From NCBI GenBank assembly GCA_963704815.1, contig CAVPHU010000005.1, positions 62,001 through 126,000 on the forward strand: a stretch of DNA of 64,000 bases, in the 5' to 3' direction. The notes under the pieces are model-generated. The model saw only the letters and a program-made list of their open reading frames with translations. It was not told the DNA's origin and searched no databases. The first letter of the stretch is position 1. Every line of letters starts with the position of its first letter. The translations under genes were made by a program, and so were the position numbers. Below, piece by piece: positions 53,202-60,809 of the stretch. This DNA is from DATKWD01 sp963704815. Its GTDB lineage: Bacteria > Actinomycetota > Acidimicrobiia > Acidimicrobiales > Salinilacustritrichaceae.

Positions 53202-54341
53202 TCAGGGATCGGAGTGCTGGCCCAGGCCCGGCACACCACCCGACGGCCGGGTGACCACACCGCCGAAGTCGACCGGGGTGTTGACCGCCCGGTGGGATTC
53301 GGCGCCGCCTCCCTCGGGCACGTCGACGAAGGCACCACTGGCGATCGCCTGCGGGTCGACGAGCACGTCGGCGGCGGTGTTGACCGGTGCCCACCAGACG
53401 TCGTGCTGATCGAACCGGCCGGTCCAGTGGTCACGATCGGCCGAGGCGAACACCTCGTCGAGGATGGCGATGAGTGCCGTTGCGTTCTTGCGGCGATCAC
53501 GGCTGGTGACGAAGCGCTCGTCGTCGGCGAGCTCGATGCGGTCGATGGCTCGGAGCAACCCGGGCCAGTGACGGTCGGCCTCGATGCCCAGCAGCCAGAA
53601 CCACGTTCCATCGCCGGCCCGGTACGAGTTGGTCACCGGGTTCACGACCTCGGTGCGCGGCGAGGTCGGGAGCAGCTTGTCGAAGCGGAGTTGGATGCCC
53701 AGGTCCCACCCCATGCACCAGATTCCGGTGCGGAGCAGCGAGGTCTCGACCAACTGACCCTTCCCGGTGCGCTCGCGGGCGAGGAGCGCGGCGTTGATGC
53801 CGGCCACCAGCGTCATGGCGGTCACGTGATCGCCCATCCCGCTGCGGATCATCGGCGGTTGTTCGTCGGGAGGATTGAGCGTGGCGGCGATGCCGCTGCG
53901 CGCCCAGAACGCCCCCACGTCGTAGCCGGCGCGATCGGCGTCCGGACCTCTCGAGCCGTATCCCGTGACCGACGCGTAGACGAGGCGGGGATTGGTCGCC
54001 ATCACCTCGCCCGGTCCGAGCCCGAGCCGGTCGACGGCGGCCGGACGGAGGTTGGTGAGGAACACATCGGCATCACCGATCAGGTCGAGCGCGGCCGCCT
54101 TCCCCTCCTCACTCGTCAGATCGGCGACCACGCTCTGCTTGCCGCGGTTGTCGAGGTCGAACGGCGGCGACTTCGGCTGACCGTGACCGGAGAGCAGAGC
54201 AAAGATCCTCCGCATCGGATCACCGTCGGGCGGCTCGACCTTGATCACCTCCGCACCCCAGTCGGCGAGCACCCCTCCGGCTCCGGGCCCGGCGACCCAG
54301 ACTCCGAGCTCGACGACCTTCACACCTTCGAGTGGCCCCAC
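53202..54341 (-). CDS. CaiB/BaiF family (class III) CoA-transferase
   Basis: The 379-residue protein has the family start EGVKVVELGVWVAGPGAGGVLADWGAEVIKVEPP and DLDNRGKQSVVADL, then GYGSRGPDADRAGYDVGAFWARSG and GKGQLVETSLLRTGIWCMGWDL. The class uses a covalent aspartyl-CoA intermediate to move CoA between acids. In this catabolic setting it may activate a steroid- or bile-acid-derived acid. GTG at 54341 preferred; GTG 54347 is also possible. Divergent from the epoxide hydrolase-like gene. Confidence 0.85.
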   Translation of the reverse strand: MGPLEGVKVVELGVWVAGPGAGGVLADWGAEVIKVEPPDGDPMRRIFALLSGHGQPKSPPFDLDNRGKQSVVADLTSEEGKAAALDLIGDADVFLTNLRPAAVDRLGLGPGEVMATNPRLVYASVTGYGSRGPDADRAGYDVGAFWARSGIAATLNPPDEQPPMIRSGMGDHVTAMTLVAGINAALLARERTGKGQLVETSLLRTGIWCMGWDLGIQLRFDKLLPTSPRTEVVNPVTNSYRAGDGTWFWLLGIEADRHWPGLLRAIDRIELADDERFVTSRDRRKNATALIAILDEVFASADRDHWTGRFDQHDVWWAPVNTAADVLVDPQAIASGAFVDVPEGGGAESHRAVNTPVDFGGVVTRPSGGVPGLGQHSDP

Positions 54342-54410
54342 GAACACCGAACCTAGAACGCGCGCGGCCGATCTCGACACGGCGCCGCTCCCATCGGCCA
54401 CGATTCCCCC

Positions 54411-55397
54411 ATGCCCGACTGGCCCGAACCCTCGATCGTCCGCGTCGCCGAAGGTGACCACGGACCGATCGATCTCGCGGTGCACGAGGCCGGCACCGGC
54501 CCGGCGGTCGTCTTCTGCCACGGCTTCCCCGAGCTCGCCTACTCCTGGCGGCATCAACTGGGCGCCGTCGCCGACGCCGGCTACCGGGCCATCGCCCCCG
54601 ACATGCGCGGCTATGGCCGATCGTCGCGACCCCAGGCCATCGAGGCCTACGGCATCGAGGAGTTGTGCGGCGACCTGGTGGGCCTGCTCGATGCGCTCGG
54701 GATCGACGAGGCGGTGTTCGTCGGCCACGACTGGGGCGGGTTCGTCACCTGGGCCATGGGCGTGCTGCATCCCGACCGGGTCGCCGGGCTCGTGGGTGTG
54801 TGCACGCCCTACATGTCGATGGCGCCGACCTCGGTGATGCGAGAGGTCTTCCCGAACGACGAGGACTTCTACATCCTGTGGTTCCAGCCCGACGGCGTCG
54901 CCGAATCGGTGATGGACCCCAAGGCCGATGCGCTGTTCCGCGCCCTGCTCCGGGGCGGCATCTCGCCCGAGCGCATCGCCGATCGCATGGCGGCGAGCCC
55001 CGACCGGCCACCGATGAATCCCTTCATGACGGCCGGCACTCCCGAGGCTCCCGCACCCCTGGGCGACTCGGTCCTCGACGAAGACGAGCTGACGACGTAC
55101 ATCGACGCCTTCGAGCGCACGGGCTTTCGCGGCGGCATCAACTGGTACCGGAACATCGACGCCAATGCCGAGCCGATGGCCGAGGTCGGGGTGGTCGACC
55201 TTCCGTTCCCTTGCTTGATGCTGTGCGCCGAGTGGGACTTCGCCCTCCGTCCCGAGCTCGCCGACCCCATGATGTCGGTGCTCTCCGACGTCGAGCGCCA
55301 CGACATCGCGCAGGCCGGCCACTGGGTCACCCAGGAAGCGCCCGACGCCGTCAACGCCCACCTCATCGACTGGCTGACTCGCCGACTTCCTTCATGA
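54411..55397 (+). CDS. alpha/beta hydrolase, epoxide hydrolase-like
   Basis: This 328-residue alpha/beta hydrolase has the oxyanion motif CHGFPELAYSWRHQ, the nucleophile elbow VGHDWGGFVTW with Asp, and the His in AQAGHWVTQEAP. Asp as nucleophile and the HGFP motif are features of soluble epoxide hydrolases. A cap region lies between residues about 135 and 240. It is divergent from the CoA-transferase gene, and its last six bases overlap the end of the B12-photoreceptor regulator gene. Confidence 0.85.
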   Translation: MPDWPEPSIVRVAEGDHGPIDLAVHEAGTGPAVVFCHGFPELAYSWRHQLGAVADAGYRAIAPDMRGYGRSSRPQAIEAYGIEELCGDLVGLLDALGIDEAVFVGHDWGGFVTWAMGVLHPDRVAGLVGVCTPYMSMAPTSVMREVFPNDEDFYILWFQPDGVAESVMDPKADALFRALLRGGISPERIADRMAASPDRPPMNPFMTAGTPEAPAPLGDSVLDEDELTTYIDAFERTGFRGGINWYRNIDANAEPMAEVGVVDLPFPCLMLCAEWDFALRPELADPMMSVLSDVERHDIAQAGHWVTQEAPDAVNAHLIDWLTRRLPS

Positions 55398-56171
55398 GCG
55401 CGCTGCACGAGCATCGCGCTGGAGGTCGGTCAAGGTGCGACCTCCGCCGCCGATCAGCGTCGGCACTCCCTTCTCATGATCAAGCAAGGCCTCGGCCCGG
55501 GCGAGCTCGCCCGCGCTGCCGTCCCCCGTCGCCGAGATGACGACGAGGTCGACGGGATGTTCGTCGACGAACATCGTGAGCTCGGCAAGGGGGATGTCGG
55601 CACCGAGGTGTTCGACCCTCCATGAGTCCTCGCGGAGCGCTGCGGTGGCCATGAGCGTCGGGAGCGAGTGCCGGTCGCCGCTGAGCGCCGCAACCACGGC
55701 GGTGCCTCGACGACGGCCCTTGGGGTTGGGGGCGACCTCCCCGAGGATCCGCTCGACGATGGCCGACGCCCGGTGTTCGACATAGATCGTGAGGTCGCCG
55801 TCGCGCCACGCCTGCCCGATGCGGACGAGGGGAGGGACGAGGACGGCCTCGATGAGCGTCGTGACCCGCGTACCCTCTGCGACGAGTCGGCGGGCGATGC
55901 GAGATGCCTCGGTTTCATCGCCATCAGTGAGCGCTTCCGCCATCGCCTCGGCCTGCCGCTCGACGCGACGGACCGTCGGGGCCGGCGGGGGGACCGGGGC
56001 ATCGAGGCCGGTCTCGAGCACCAAGAGGTCGGCCTCGGTCACCCGATACCTGCCGTTGACCTTGACGGCCGGGAGTCGACCCGACCGGACCCATCGGTAG
56101 ACGGTTTGGTAGTGCACGTCGAGACGCGCGGCCACGTCGTCGAGCGAGAGGAAGGGACGTTCGTCGTGCAC
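55392..56171 (-). CDS. B12-binding photoreceptor transcription regulator, CarH/LitR-like
   Basis: The 259-residue regulator has an N-terminal excisionase-type helix-turn-helix (FLSLDDVAARLDVHYQTVYRWVRSGRLPAVKV), a helical cap and a cobalamin-binding Rossmann domain. The residues that define light-sensing CarH are present with identical spacing. Trp122, Glu132 and His133 (AWRDGDLTIYVEHRAS) correspond to W131/E141/H142, and the lower-axial His168 (SGDRHSLPTL) corresponds to H177. CarH binds adenosylcobalamin in the dark as a tetramer on DNA and lets go in light. It is divergent from the rhodopsin gene, its probable target. The Xis-like HTH differs from the MerR-type one of classical CarH. Confidence 0.85.
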   Translation of the reverse strand: MHDERPFLSLDDVAARLDVHYQTVYRWVRSGRLPAVKVNGRYRVTEADLLVLETGLDAPVPPPAPTVRRVERQAEAMAEALTDGDETEASRIARRLVAEGTRVTTLIEAVLVPPLVRIGQAWRDGDLTIYVEHRASAIVERILGEVAPNPKGRRRGTAVVAALSGDRHSLPTLMATAALREDSWRVEHLGADIPLAELTMFVDEHPVDLVVISATGDGSAGELARAEALLDHEKGVPTLIGGGGRTLTDLQRDARAARS

Positions 56172-56286
56172 GCCCGGACCCTAGTGCGTTGGGAATAAAT
56201 AATGCTGAACGTTGCTAAATGATGCGAAAGAACGTTGAATTGTGTTGGCGCATCTGCGCTTTCGAACAATGCGAAAGGAATGTCCC
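56172..56286. promoter_or_regulatory. divergent regulator-rhodopsin promoter region with direct repeats
   Basis: This 115-base gap is clearly AT-richer than its surroundings. GAACGTTG occurs at 56208-56215 and again at 56231-56238 (23 bases apart, about two helix turns). ATGCGAAAG occurs at 56223-56231 and 56270-56278, with CGCTTTCG at 56258-56265 inverted to it. These are candidate sites for the B12-dependent regulator. AAAGGAA at 56275-56281 is the ribosome-binding site of the rhodopsin gene. Confidence 0.6.
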
Positions 56287-57096
56287 ATGCTCGAACTCAC
56301 CGAAGGCCAGTACCAACTGGTCTACAACTCGTTCAGCTTCGTCATCGCGGCCATGGGTGCGGCGACGCTCTACTTCCTGTTGGTCAGAAGCCGGATCGCC
56401 CCCCGACACCGGACGGCGGTCACCATCACCACGTTGGTCACCGGCATTGCGCTCTACCACTACGTCCGCATCTTCGGATCGTGGGAAGGCGCCTTCAGCT
56501 TCGTCGACGGTGAGTACATCCAAGACGGTGAGCCGTTCAACGAGGGCTATCGCTACGTCGACTGGTTCCTGACGGTGCCGCTGCTCCTCGCTGAGTTGGT
56601 CATCGTGCTGAAGCTCGCCGAGGCCAAGACCAAGAGCCTGATCACCCGGCTCTCGATCGCTGCGGTCCTCATGATCGGACTCGGCTACCCGGGCGAGGTC
56701 GCCGACCCCGACAGCGCCACGCGATGGGTCTGGTGGGCTGCCGGCATGGTTCCGTTCATCTACATCCTGTACGTGCTGTTCGTCGAGCTCGGAGGATCGC
56801 TCGAACGCCAGAGCGAGCGGGTCAGGCGACTGGTCGGCTACATGCGCTACGTGCTGTTGGTGACGTGGAGCGTCTATCCGCTCGCCTTCATCGCCCCGCA
56901 GGTCATCGACAACGCGGCGACAGCCGAGGTGCTGCGACAGGTGGGCTACTCGGTGGCCGATGTCCTTGCCAAGCCGCTGTTCGGCATCCTGGTGGTGGCG
57001 ATCGCCCTCACCAAGTCGAAAGACGACGGTTACGTCGAGGGCGAGCCCCCCCGACCCGCTGGCGTCGAAGCGACCGAGCTGGCCGACATCAGCTGA
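56287..57096 (+). CDS. light-driven proton pump rhodopsin, xanthorhodopsin/actinorhodopsin-like
   Basis: The 269-residue protein has seven helices. Retinal Schiff-base Lys229 lies in SVADVLAKPLFGIL. Helix C (RYVDWFLTVPLLLAELV) gives the proton-pump triad Asp92, Thr96, Glu103. Leu100 at the spectral-tuning place predicts green absorption. His58 lies 34 residues before Asp92, the same spacing as His62-Asp96 in xanthorhodopsin. Helix E reads RWVWWAAGMVPF, so the glycine needed for a carotenoid antenna may be replaced by Trp (alignment by eye). The ATG at 56287 is set by AAAGGAA; an open frame upstream has no family support. A strong hairpin follows. Confidence 0.93.
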   Translation: MLELTEGQYQLVYNSFSFVIAAMGAATLYFLLVRSRIAPRHRTAVTITTLVTGIALYHYVRIFGSWEGAFSFVDGEYIQDGEPFNEGYRYVDWFLTVPLLLAELVIVLKLAEAKTKSLITRLSIAAVLMIGLGYPGEVADPDSATRWVWWAAGMVPFIYILYVLFVELGGSLERQSERVRRLVGYMRYVLLVTWSVYPLAFIAPQVIDNAATAEVLRQVGYSVADVLAKPLFGILVVAIALTKSKDDGYVEGEPPRPAGVEATELADIS

Positions 57097-57129
57097 AGCA
57101 GATGTTCGGGGCCCCTCCCCCCGGCACCA

Positions 57130-57162
57130 CGGCACCCCACCGGCCTTCCCGGTGGGGTGCCG
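57130..57162. terminator. strong hairpin after the rhodopsin gene
   Basis: CGGCACCCCACCGG at 57130-57143 pairs exactly with CCGGTGGGGTGCCG at 57149-57162 around the loop CCTTC. It starts 34 bases past the rhodopsin stop. No U-tract follows, typical for this GC range. It could also stop transcription arriving from the GGDEF side. Confidence 0.8.
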
Positions 57163-57167
57163 ACGCG

Positions 57168-57298
57168 TCAGGGCTTGGTGGACACCGACATGAGGTGGGC
57201 GCCGGCGCCGAGCATCGAAGGCTCGGCTTCGGCGAGACGAGCCGCCCGGAGCAGATCGGCCGGGTCGAGTGAGTCGTGATCCTCGGGTCGAGCTCCAT
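57168..57298 (-). CDS. possible small ORF, frameshifted, unknown
   Basis: On the minus strand an ATG at 57298 begins MELDP; if one base is missing near 57290 the frame continues as EDHDSLDPADLLRAARLAEA and EPSMLGAGAHLMSVSTKP, ending at 57168. That would be about 43 residues with one predicted helix. It lies 51 bases after the GGDEF-RHH gene and just before the terminator hairpin. I recognise no family. It may equally be non-coding. Confidence 0.25.
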
Positions 57299-57348
57299 CC
57301 CGGCATTGTCGATCAGATCATGCCGACGCGGCGAGGGTTTTCCGACCC

Positions 57349-57985
57349 TCAGAGCTCGCCTCGGTACTTCTGCAGGATCTCCTCGAGGGCCTCCCGCAGG
57401 ATGCTCGCCTCGGTTCGGCTGGTCGTCTCGGCGAGCCGTGACAGACGGTCGAGGCTGGCCCGTTGGTAGTAGTTGCTCTTGAGGACCATCTTCTCCTCCA
57501 CGTAGAGCGCCACACAGCCGCCCGCCGTCGCGCTTGCCTCGCATCAGGGCCGCGTTCGCACATCGCACCAGATCGGGCAACGACGAGGCATGGGGAGGTC
57601 GGCTCGCCACACCGATGGTCGCCGCGATGGTTCGGCCGACGCCGTCGACCGGATGGTCACCGAGGTGCTGACGGATCTCGTCGAACACGATCAGGGCGCT
57701 CTCGCTCGACGCGCCGGGAAGCGCCACGGCGTATTCGTCACCGCCCAGCCGCCGCACGATGGCCTCCGGTGGGAGCGATCCGATCAGCGTCCTCGACCAT
57801 GCATCCAGCACCAGATCGCCGGCTTCGCGACCGAGCTCGTCGTTCATCACGCCGAACCCGTCGAGATCGGTGAGTGCGACCGCGACGGCACCACCCCCGA
57901 CCGCAGCCTCGACGGCCGCCACGAACTCGTCGATGTCGACCACCTTGTCGTGACCGGGCCACGTCATCTCTACGTTGCTATCCAT
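57349..57985 (-). CDS. GGDEF domain protein with C-terminal ribbon-helix-helix-like tail (frameshifted)
   Basis: The 5' part encodes a lone cytosolic GGDEF domain (VALTDLDGFGVMNDELG, RRLGGDEYAVALPG), probably a diguanylate cyclase with no sensor domain. Removing one base in the GGG near 57522 extends it through CVALYVEEKMVLKSNYYQ and RASLDRLSRLAETTSRTEAS to ILREALEEILQKYRGEL. That tail looks like a CopG/Arc ribbon-helix-helix DNA-binding or dimerisation unit. An internal ATG (MVLKSNYYQRASLDR) has GGAGGAGAAG before it and could be a separate 46-residue RHH protein. A palindrome lies right before the start at 57985. Confidence 0.7.
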
Positions 57986-57999
57986 GACATATATATGTC
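57986..57999. promoter_or_regulatory. AT-rich palindrome at the GGDEF gene start
   Basis: GACATATATATGTC is a perfect 14-base palindrome, extending imperfectly to CATGACAT/ATGTCGTG. It directly abuts the start codon of the GGDEF gene on the minus strand and lies 75 bases before ipdC. Such an AT-only core stands out in this GC-rich DNA and suggests a repressor site, perhaps with a leaderless transcript. Confidence 0.55.
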
Positions 58000-58073
58000 G
58001 TGCATCATGCGGTCGCTGTCAAGGTCTTCTCCGGCTGAGGCGGCTGGCCCAGGCTGCTCTACGCTCGGCCGCC

Positions 58074-59145
58074 ATGGCTGATGGGTCGTCCGGCGCGCTG
58101 CACACCCGGTTCTGCGACCTCGTCGGCTGCCGCCTCCCGATCGTCCAGACCGGGATGGGTTGGGTGTCGGGCGCCTCGCTCACCTCTGCCACCAGCGCGG
58201 CCGGCGGCTTCGGCATCCTCGCCGCCGTCACCATGACACCCGAGCAGCTCGAAGAATCCGTGCACACCGTCAAGGACGGCACCGATGCGGCGTTCGGGGT
58301 CAACTTCCGGGCCGACCAACCCGATCTGGTCGAACGGCTCGACTTCGTGGTCGACCGAGGGCGTGCGTCTGGTCAGCTTCGCCGGCGCTCCGACCAAGGA
58401 CGCCATCGCCCGGTGCCACGACAACGGTGTGCTCGTCATGCCGACCGTCGGCGCCCGGCGGCACGCCGAGAAGATGCTCGAATGGGGCGTCGATGCCGTC
58501 ATCGCCCAGGGCGGCGAAGGCGGCGGACACACCGGGCCGGTACCCACCTCACTCCTGCTTCCGCAGGTGGTCGACGCGGTCGGCAGCGAGATTCCCGTGC
58601 TCGGCGCAGGCGGTTTCCACGACGGACGCGGCCTCGTCGCCGCGCTCGCCTACGGGGCCGACGGCATCGCCATGGGCACTCGCTTCCTGTTGACCCAGGA
58701 GTCGAAGGTCCCCGACATCGTCAAGAGGCACTACCTCGATGCCTCGGTCACCGACACGGTCGTCACCGTCGCGCTCGATGGCGCACCACAGCGGGTCATC
58801 CGCACCGAGGTCGTCGACGATCTCGAGAAGGCGTCGGTCGTCACCCGGCTCCCCCGGGCCCTGAAGTCGGCGCTCGAGTTCCGCAAGCTCACCGGCACCT
58901 CGCTTCGCGATCTCGTGAGCGAGGGACTGGCCATGCGCAAGAACCAGGGACTCACCTGGAGTCAGCTCGCCATGGCGGCCAACGCGCCGATGCTCATCAA
59001 GGCGACCCTCGTCGACGGCCACCCTGAGGTGGGTGTCTTCCCGACCGGCCAGAACACCGGCGTCATCGACGAGCTCCCCAAGGTGTCCGAGCTCCTCGAC
59101 CGCATCGAAGCCGAAGCCGAGGCAGCGCTCGAGCGTCTCCGCTGA
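58074..59145 (+). CDS. ipdC: IpdC-like NAD(P)H/FMN dehydrogenase, nitronate monooxygenase family (frameshifted)
   Basis: This is a TIM-barrel FMN enzyme of about 356 residues after repair. It starts RFCDLVGCRLPIVQTGMGWVSGASL, then AAGGFGILAAVTMTPEQL, GVNFRADQPD, and after the break VRLVSFAGAPTKDAIARC, IAQGGEGGGHTGPVPTSLLL, GAGGFHDGRGLVAALAYGAD and IAMGTRFLLTQESKVPD. These match mycobacterial IpdC, which acts on HIP-CoA intermediates. One extra g in the GGG near 58360 breaks the frame. No other damage is visible, so a read error is likely. It lies 7 kb from ipdAB, unlike the compact mycobacterial arrangement. Confidence 0.82.
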
Positions 59146-59156
59146 CAACCGCACCC

Positions 59157-59621
59157 TCAGCTGGGGTTCGAGGCGTCGATGATCGGGGTGGTGGCCAGGA
59201 TCGTGGTTCGCTCGAGGCCGGCAGTGCGATGGACGGTGCCGGCGAGGTAGTCGGGGTCCTGGCCCATGTCGATGAACGACGCCCGGTTCGGGTACTCGAC
59301 GATGGCGAGCTGGTCCCACTCGCCGGGGTCGCCGATGACCGACTCGTTCGGCACCGAGAGCAGGACGAGTCGTCCGCCTCGCCGGCCGACGTGCGGCATG
59401 GTGTTCGCGCCGTAGCGGCCGTAGGCCTCCTCCCCGCTCACGTCGGTGTCCTCGGAGCCGTCGTAGTCGGCGGGATAGTCGGCCCGCTCCTTGAACTTGA
59501 GCAAGTTGATCATCTGCACCGGACCGTCGGGTCCGGCGAGGACCGCAGCCATCTGGGCCTCGGTCGGGTTCACCCCACCGAATCCACCGTGCATGCCGTC
59601 ACCGGTCGTCGTGTCGCTCAC
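59157..59621 (-). CDS. DUF1330-like dimeric alpha/beta barrel protein
   Basis: The 154-residue protein has the ferredoxin-like DUF1330 features VQMINLLKFKERADYP, EEAYGRYGANTMPHVGRRGGRLVLL and WDQLAIVEYPNRASFIDMGQDPDY. Function of the family is unknown. The GTG at 59621 is backed by GGAGGAGATCA directly upstream, and an in-frame ATG further up is less likely. It is convergent with ipdC and lies downstream of the TetR gene on the same strand (44-base gap). Confidence 0.75.
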   Translation of the reverse strand: MSDTTTGDGMHGGFGGVNPTEAQMAAVLAGPDGPVQMINLLKFKERADYPADYDGSEDTDVSGEEAYGRYGANTMPHVGRRGGRLVLLSVPNESVIGDPGEWDQLAIVEYPNRASFIDMGQDPDYLAGTVHRTAGLERTTILATTPIIDASNPS

Positions 59622-59665
59622 TGATCTCCTCCGAATGGTCAATTCGTTCGCAGTGTGTCAGATGC

Positions 59666-60280
59666 TCACACCGCGGCGTACTGGTTGATCAGCGACGTGC
59701 TGAGTTCGACGAACGTCGCCACGATCCGATCGTCGTCGATCCCGAGCGGCGCAGCGCCGAAGGTCCAGGTCGATCGACGGAGGTTGATGAGCGCGCCGAT
59801 GAGGAGCACGGCCAGTGCGTCGTGGTCGATGTCCGCGGCGCCCTCGGCGTCGGCCCATCGCTCGACGAACGAGGACGCGATCCGGTAGCCGCGGTCGGAG
59901 ATCCCGTCTCGCATCCGGTCGCGCAGCTCGGGCAATCGGTCACCTTCGCGCTCGATGACATGGGTGATCGTGCGCTCGCGGTCGAGCTCGGCCAGCAGCA
60001 CCCGGGCCACCGCCTCGACCTCGCCCGCGGCGTCTTCCAGCGGTGTCGCGGCCAGGTCGTCTCCCATACCCGAGACTGCGGCGAGGTGGCGTTCGAGACC
60101 GGCCTCGAGCACGGCGAGCTTCGAATCGAAGTACTTGTAGAGCGCGCCGCTGCGAGGAGCGAGACCCGCGCCGGCTTCGATGTCGCCGACGCTGACGCCG
60201 TCGAAGCCGTGGGCCGCGACCAGATCGAGGGTGGCATCGATCAGTCGATCCTTGGTGTCGGCAGAGCCGGACTTGACCAT
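59666..60280 (-). CDS. TetR-family transcriptional regulator
   Basis: The 204-residue regulator has the N-terminal helix-turn-helix AAHGFDGVSVGDIEAGAGLAPRSGALYKYFDSK followed by a helical ligand domain. Its start codon at 60280 lies inside the first of two palindromic sites (60279-60298, 60305-60324), so self-repression is probable and the mRNA is nearly or fully leaderless. The divergent SRPBCC/deazaflavin operon is the likely target. Whether it also binds the CTGACG palindromes is not supported: its own sites have a different sequence. Confidence 0.88.
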   Translation of the reverse strand: MVKSGSADTKDRLIDATLDLVAAHGFDGVSVGDIEAGAGLAPRSGALYKYFDSKLAVLEAGLERHLAAVSGMGDDLAATPLEDAAGEVEAVARVLLAELDRERTITHVIEREGDRLPELRDRMRDGISDRGYRIASSFVERWADAEGAADIDHDALAVLLIGALINLRRSTWTFGAAPLGIDDDRIVATFVELSTSLINQYAAV

Positions 60281-60324
60281 CACTACAAGTGTAGTGATAC
60301 TGGCATCACTACGACCGTAGTGAT
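60279..60324. promoter_or_regulatory. two tandem TetR operators ATCACTAC-N4-GTAGTGAT
   Basis: ATCACTACAAGTGTAGTGAT at 60279-60298 and ATCACTACGACCGTAGTGAT at 60305-60324 share identical 8-base half-sites and have centres 26 bases apart. They cover the region between the TetR gene start (60280) and the divergent SRPBCC gene (60351). This is the textbook arrangement for a TetR repressor controlling itself and its neighbour. Confidence 0.85.
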
Positions 60325-60350
60325 GATCCCCACCTGGACGGACGACGCAG

Positions 60351-60809
60351 ATGACCCTCACCGCCGAAGCGACACGAGTCGTCGAGGCCACGCCGCGCGA
60401 GGTCCTCGAGTTCGTGCTCGACCTCGAGCGCTATCGCCAGGCCGACACCAAGATCGGCAAGGTGACCCAACCGGTCGTGCTCGACGACGACGGGGTCGGC
60501 ACCGCCGCCTACTGGGGTCGACTCCGCGGCACGCCGCCTGCCCCGGACCGCAACATCGTCCGCCTCACCGAGTGGACCGATCTCACCTTCACCGGGGCGC
60601 CACGACAGCCCGCACGACTGGTGTTCTCGTTCACCGGCCGATTCGCCTGCACCGAGGTCGACGGCGGCTGCGAGGTCACCCACGGCTACGAGATGTCGTT
60701 TCGCCGACCGTTTCGATGGATCTACGAGCCGCTGCTGCGGACCTGGATCCAGTCCGAGCTCGAGGACGAACTCGACCGTGTCCAGCAGATCCTGGGAGGA
60801 ACCCGATGA
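60351..60809 (+). CDS. SRPBCC (polyketide cyclase-like) family protein
   Basis: This 152-residue helix-grip protein has TLTAEATRVVEATPREVLEFVLDLERYRQ, then LTFTGAPRQPARLVFSFTGRF and ELEDELDRVQQILGG. The family binds hydrophobic ligands, for example lipids or aromatic metabolites. The gene stands behind two TetR operators and overlaps the next gene by four bases (ATGA). The pair thus forms an inducible two-gene unit with the deazaflavin-dependent oxidoreductase. Confidence 0.82.
   Translation: MTLTAEATRVVEATPREVLEFVLDLERYRQADTKIGKVTQPVVLDDDGVGTAAYWGRLRGTPPAPDRNIVRLTEWTDLTFTGAPRQPARLVFSFTGRFACTEVDGGCEVTHGYEMSFRRPFRWIYEPLLRTWIQSELEDELDRVQQILGGTR

Noticed and set aside
56242..56286. Upstream ATG codons as start of the rhodopsin
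   Set aside because: The leader would be charged and unlike the family; AAAGGAA is placed for the ATG at 56287, and upstream ATGs fall in the putative operator region.
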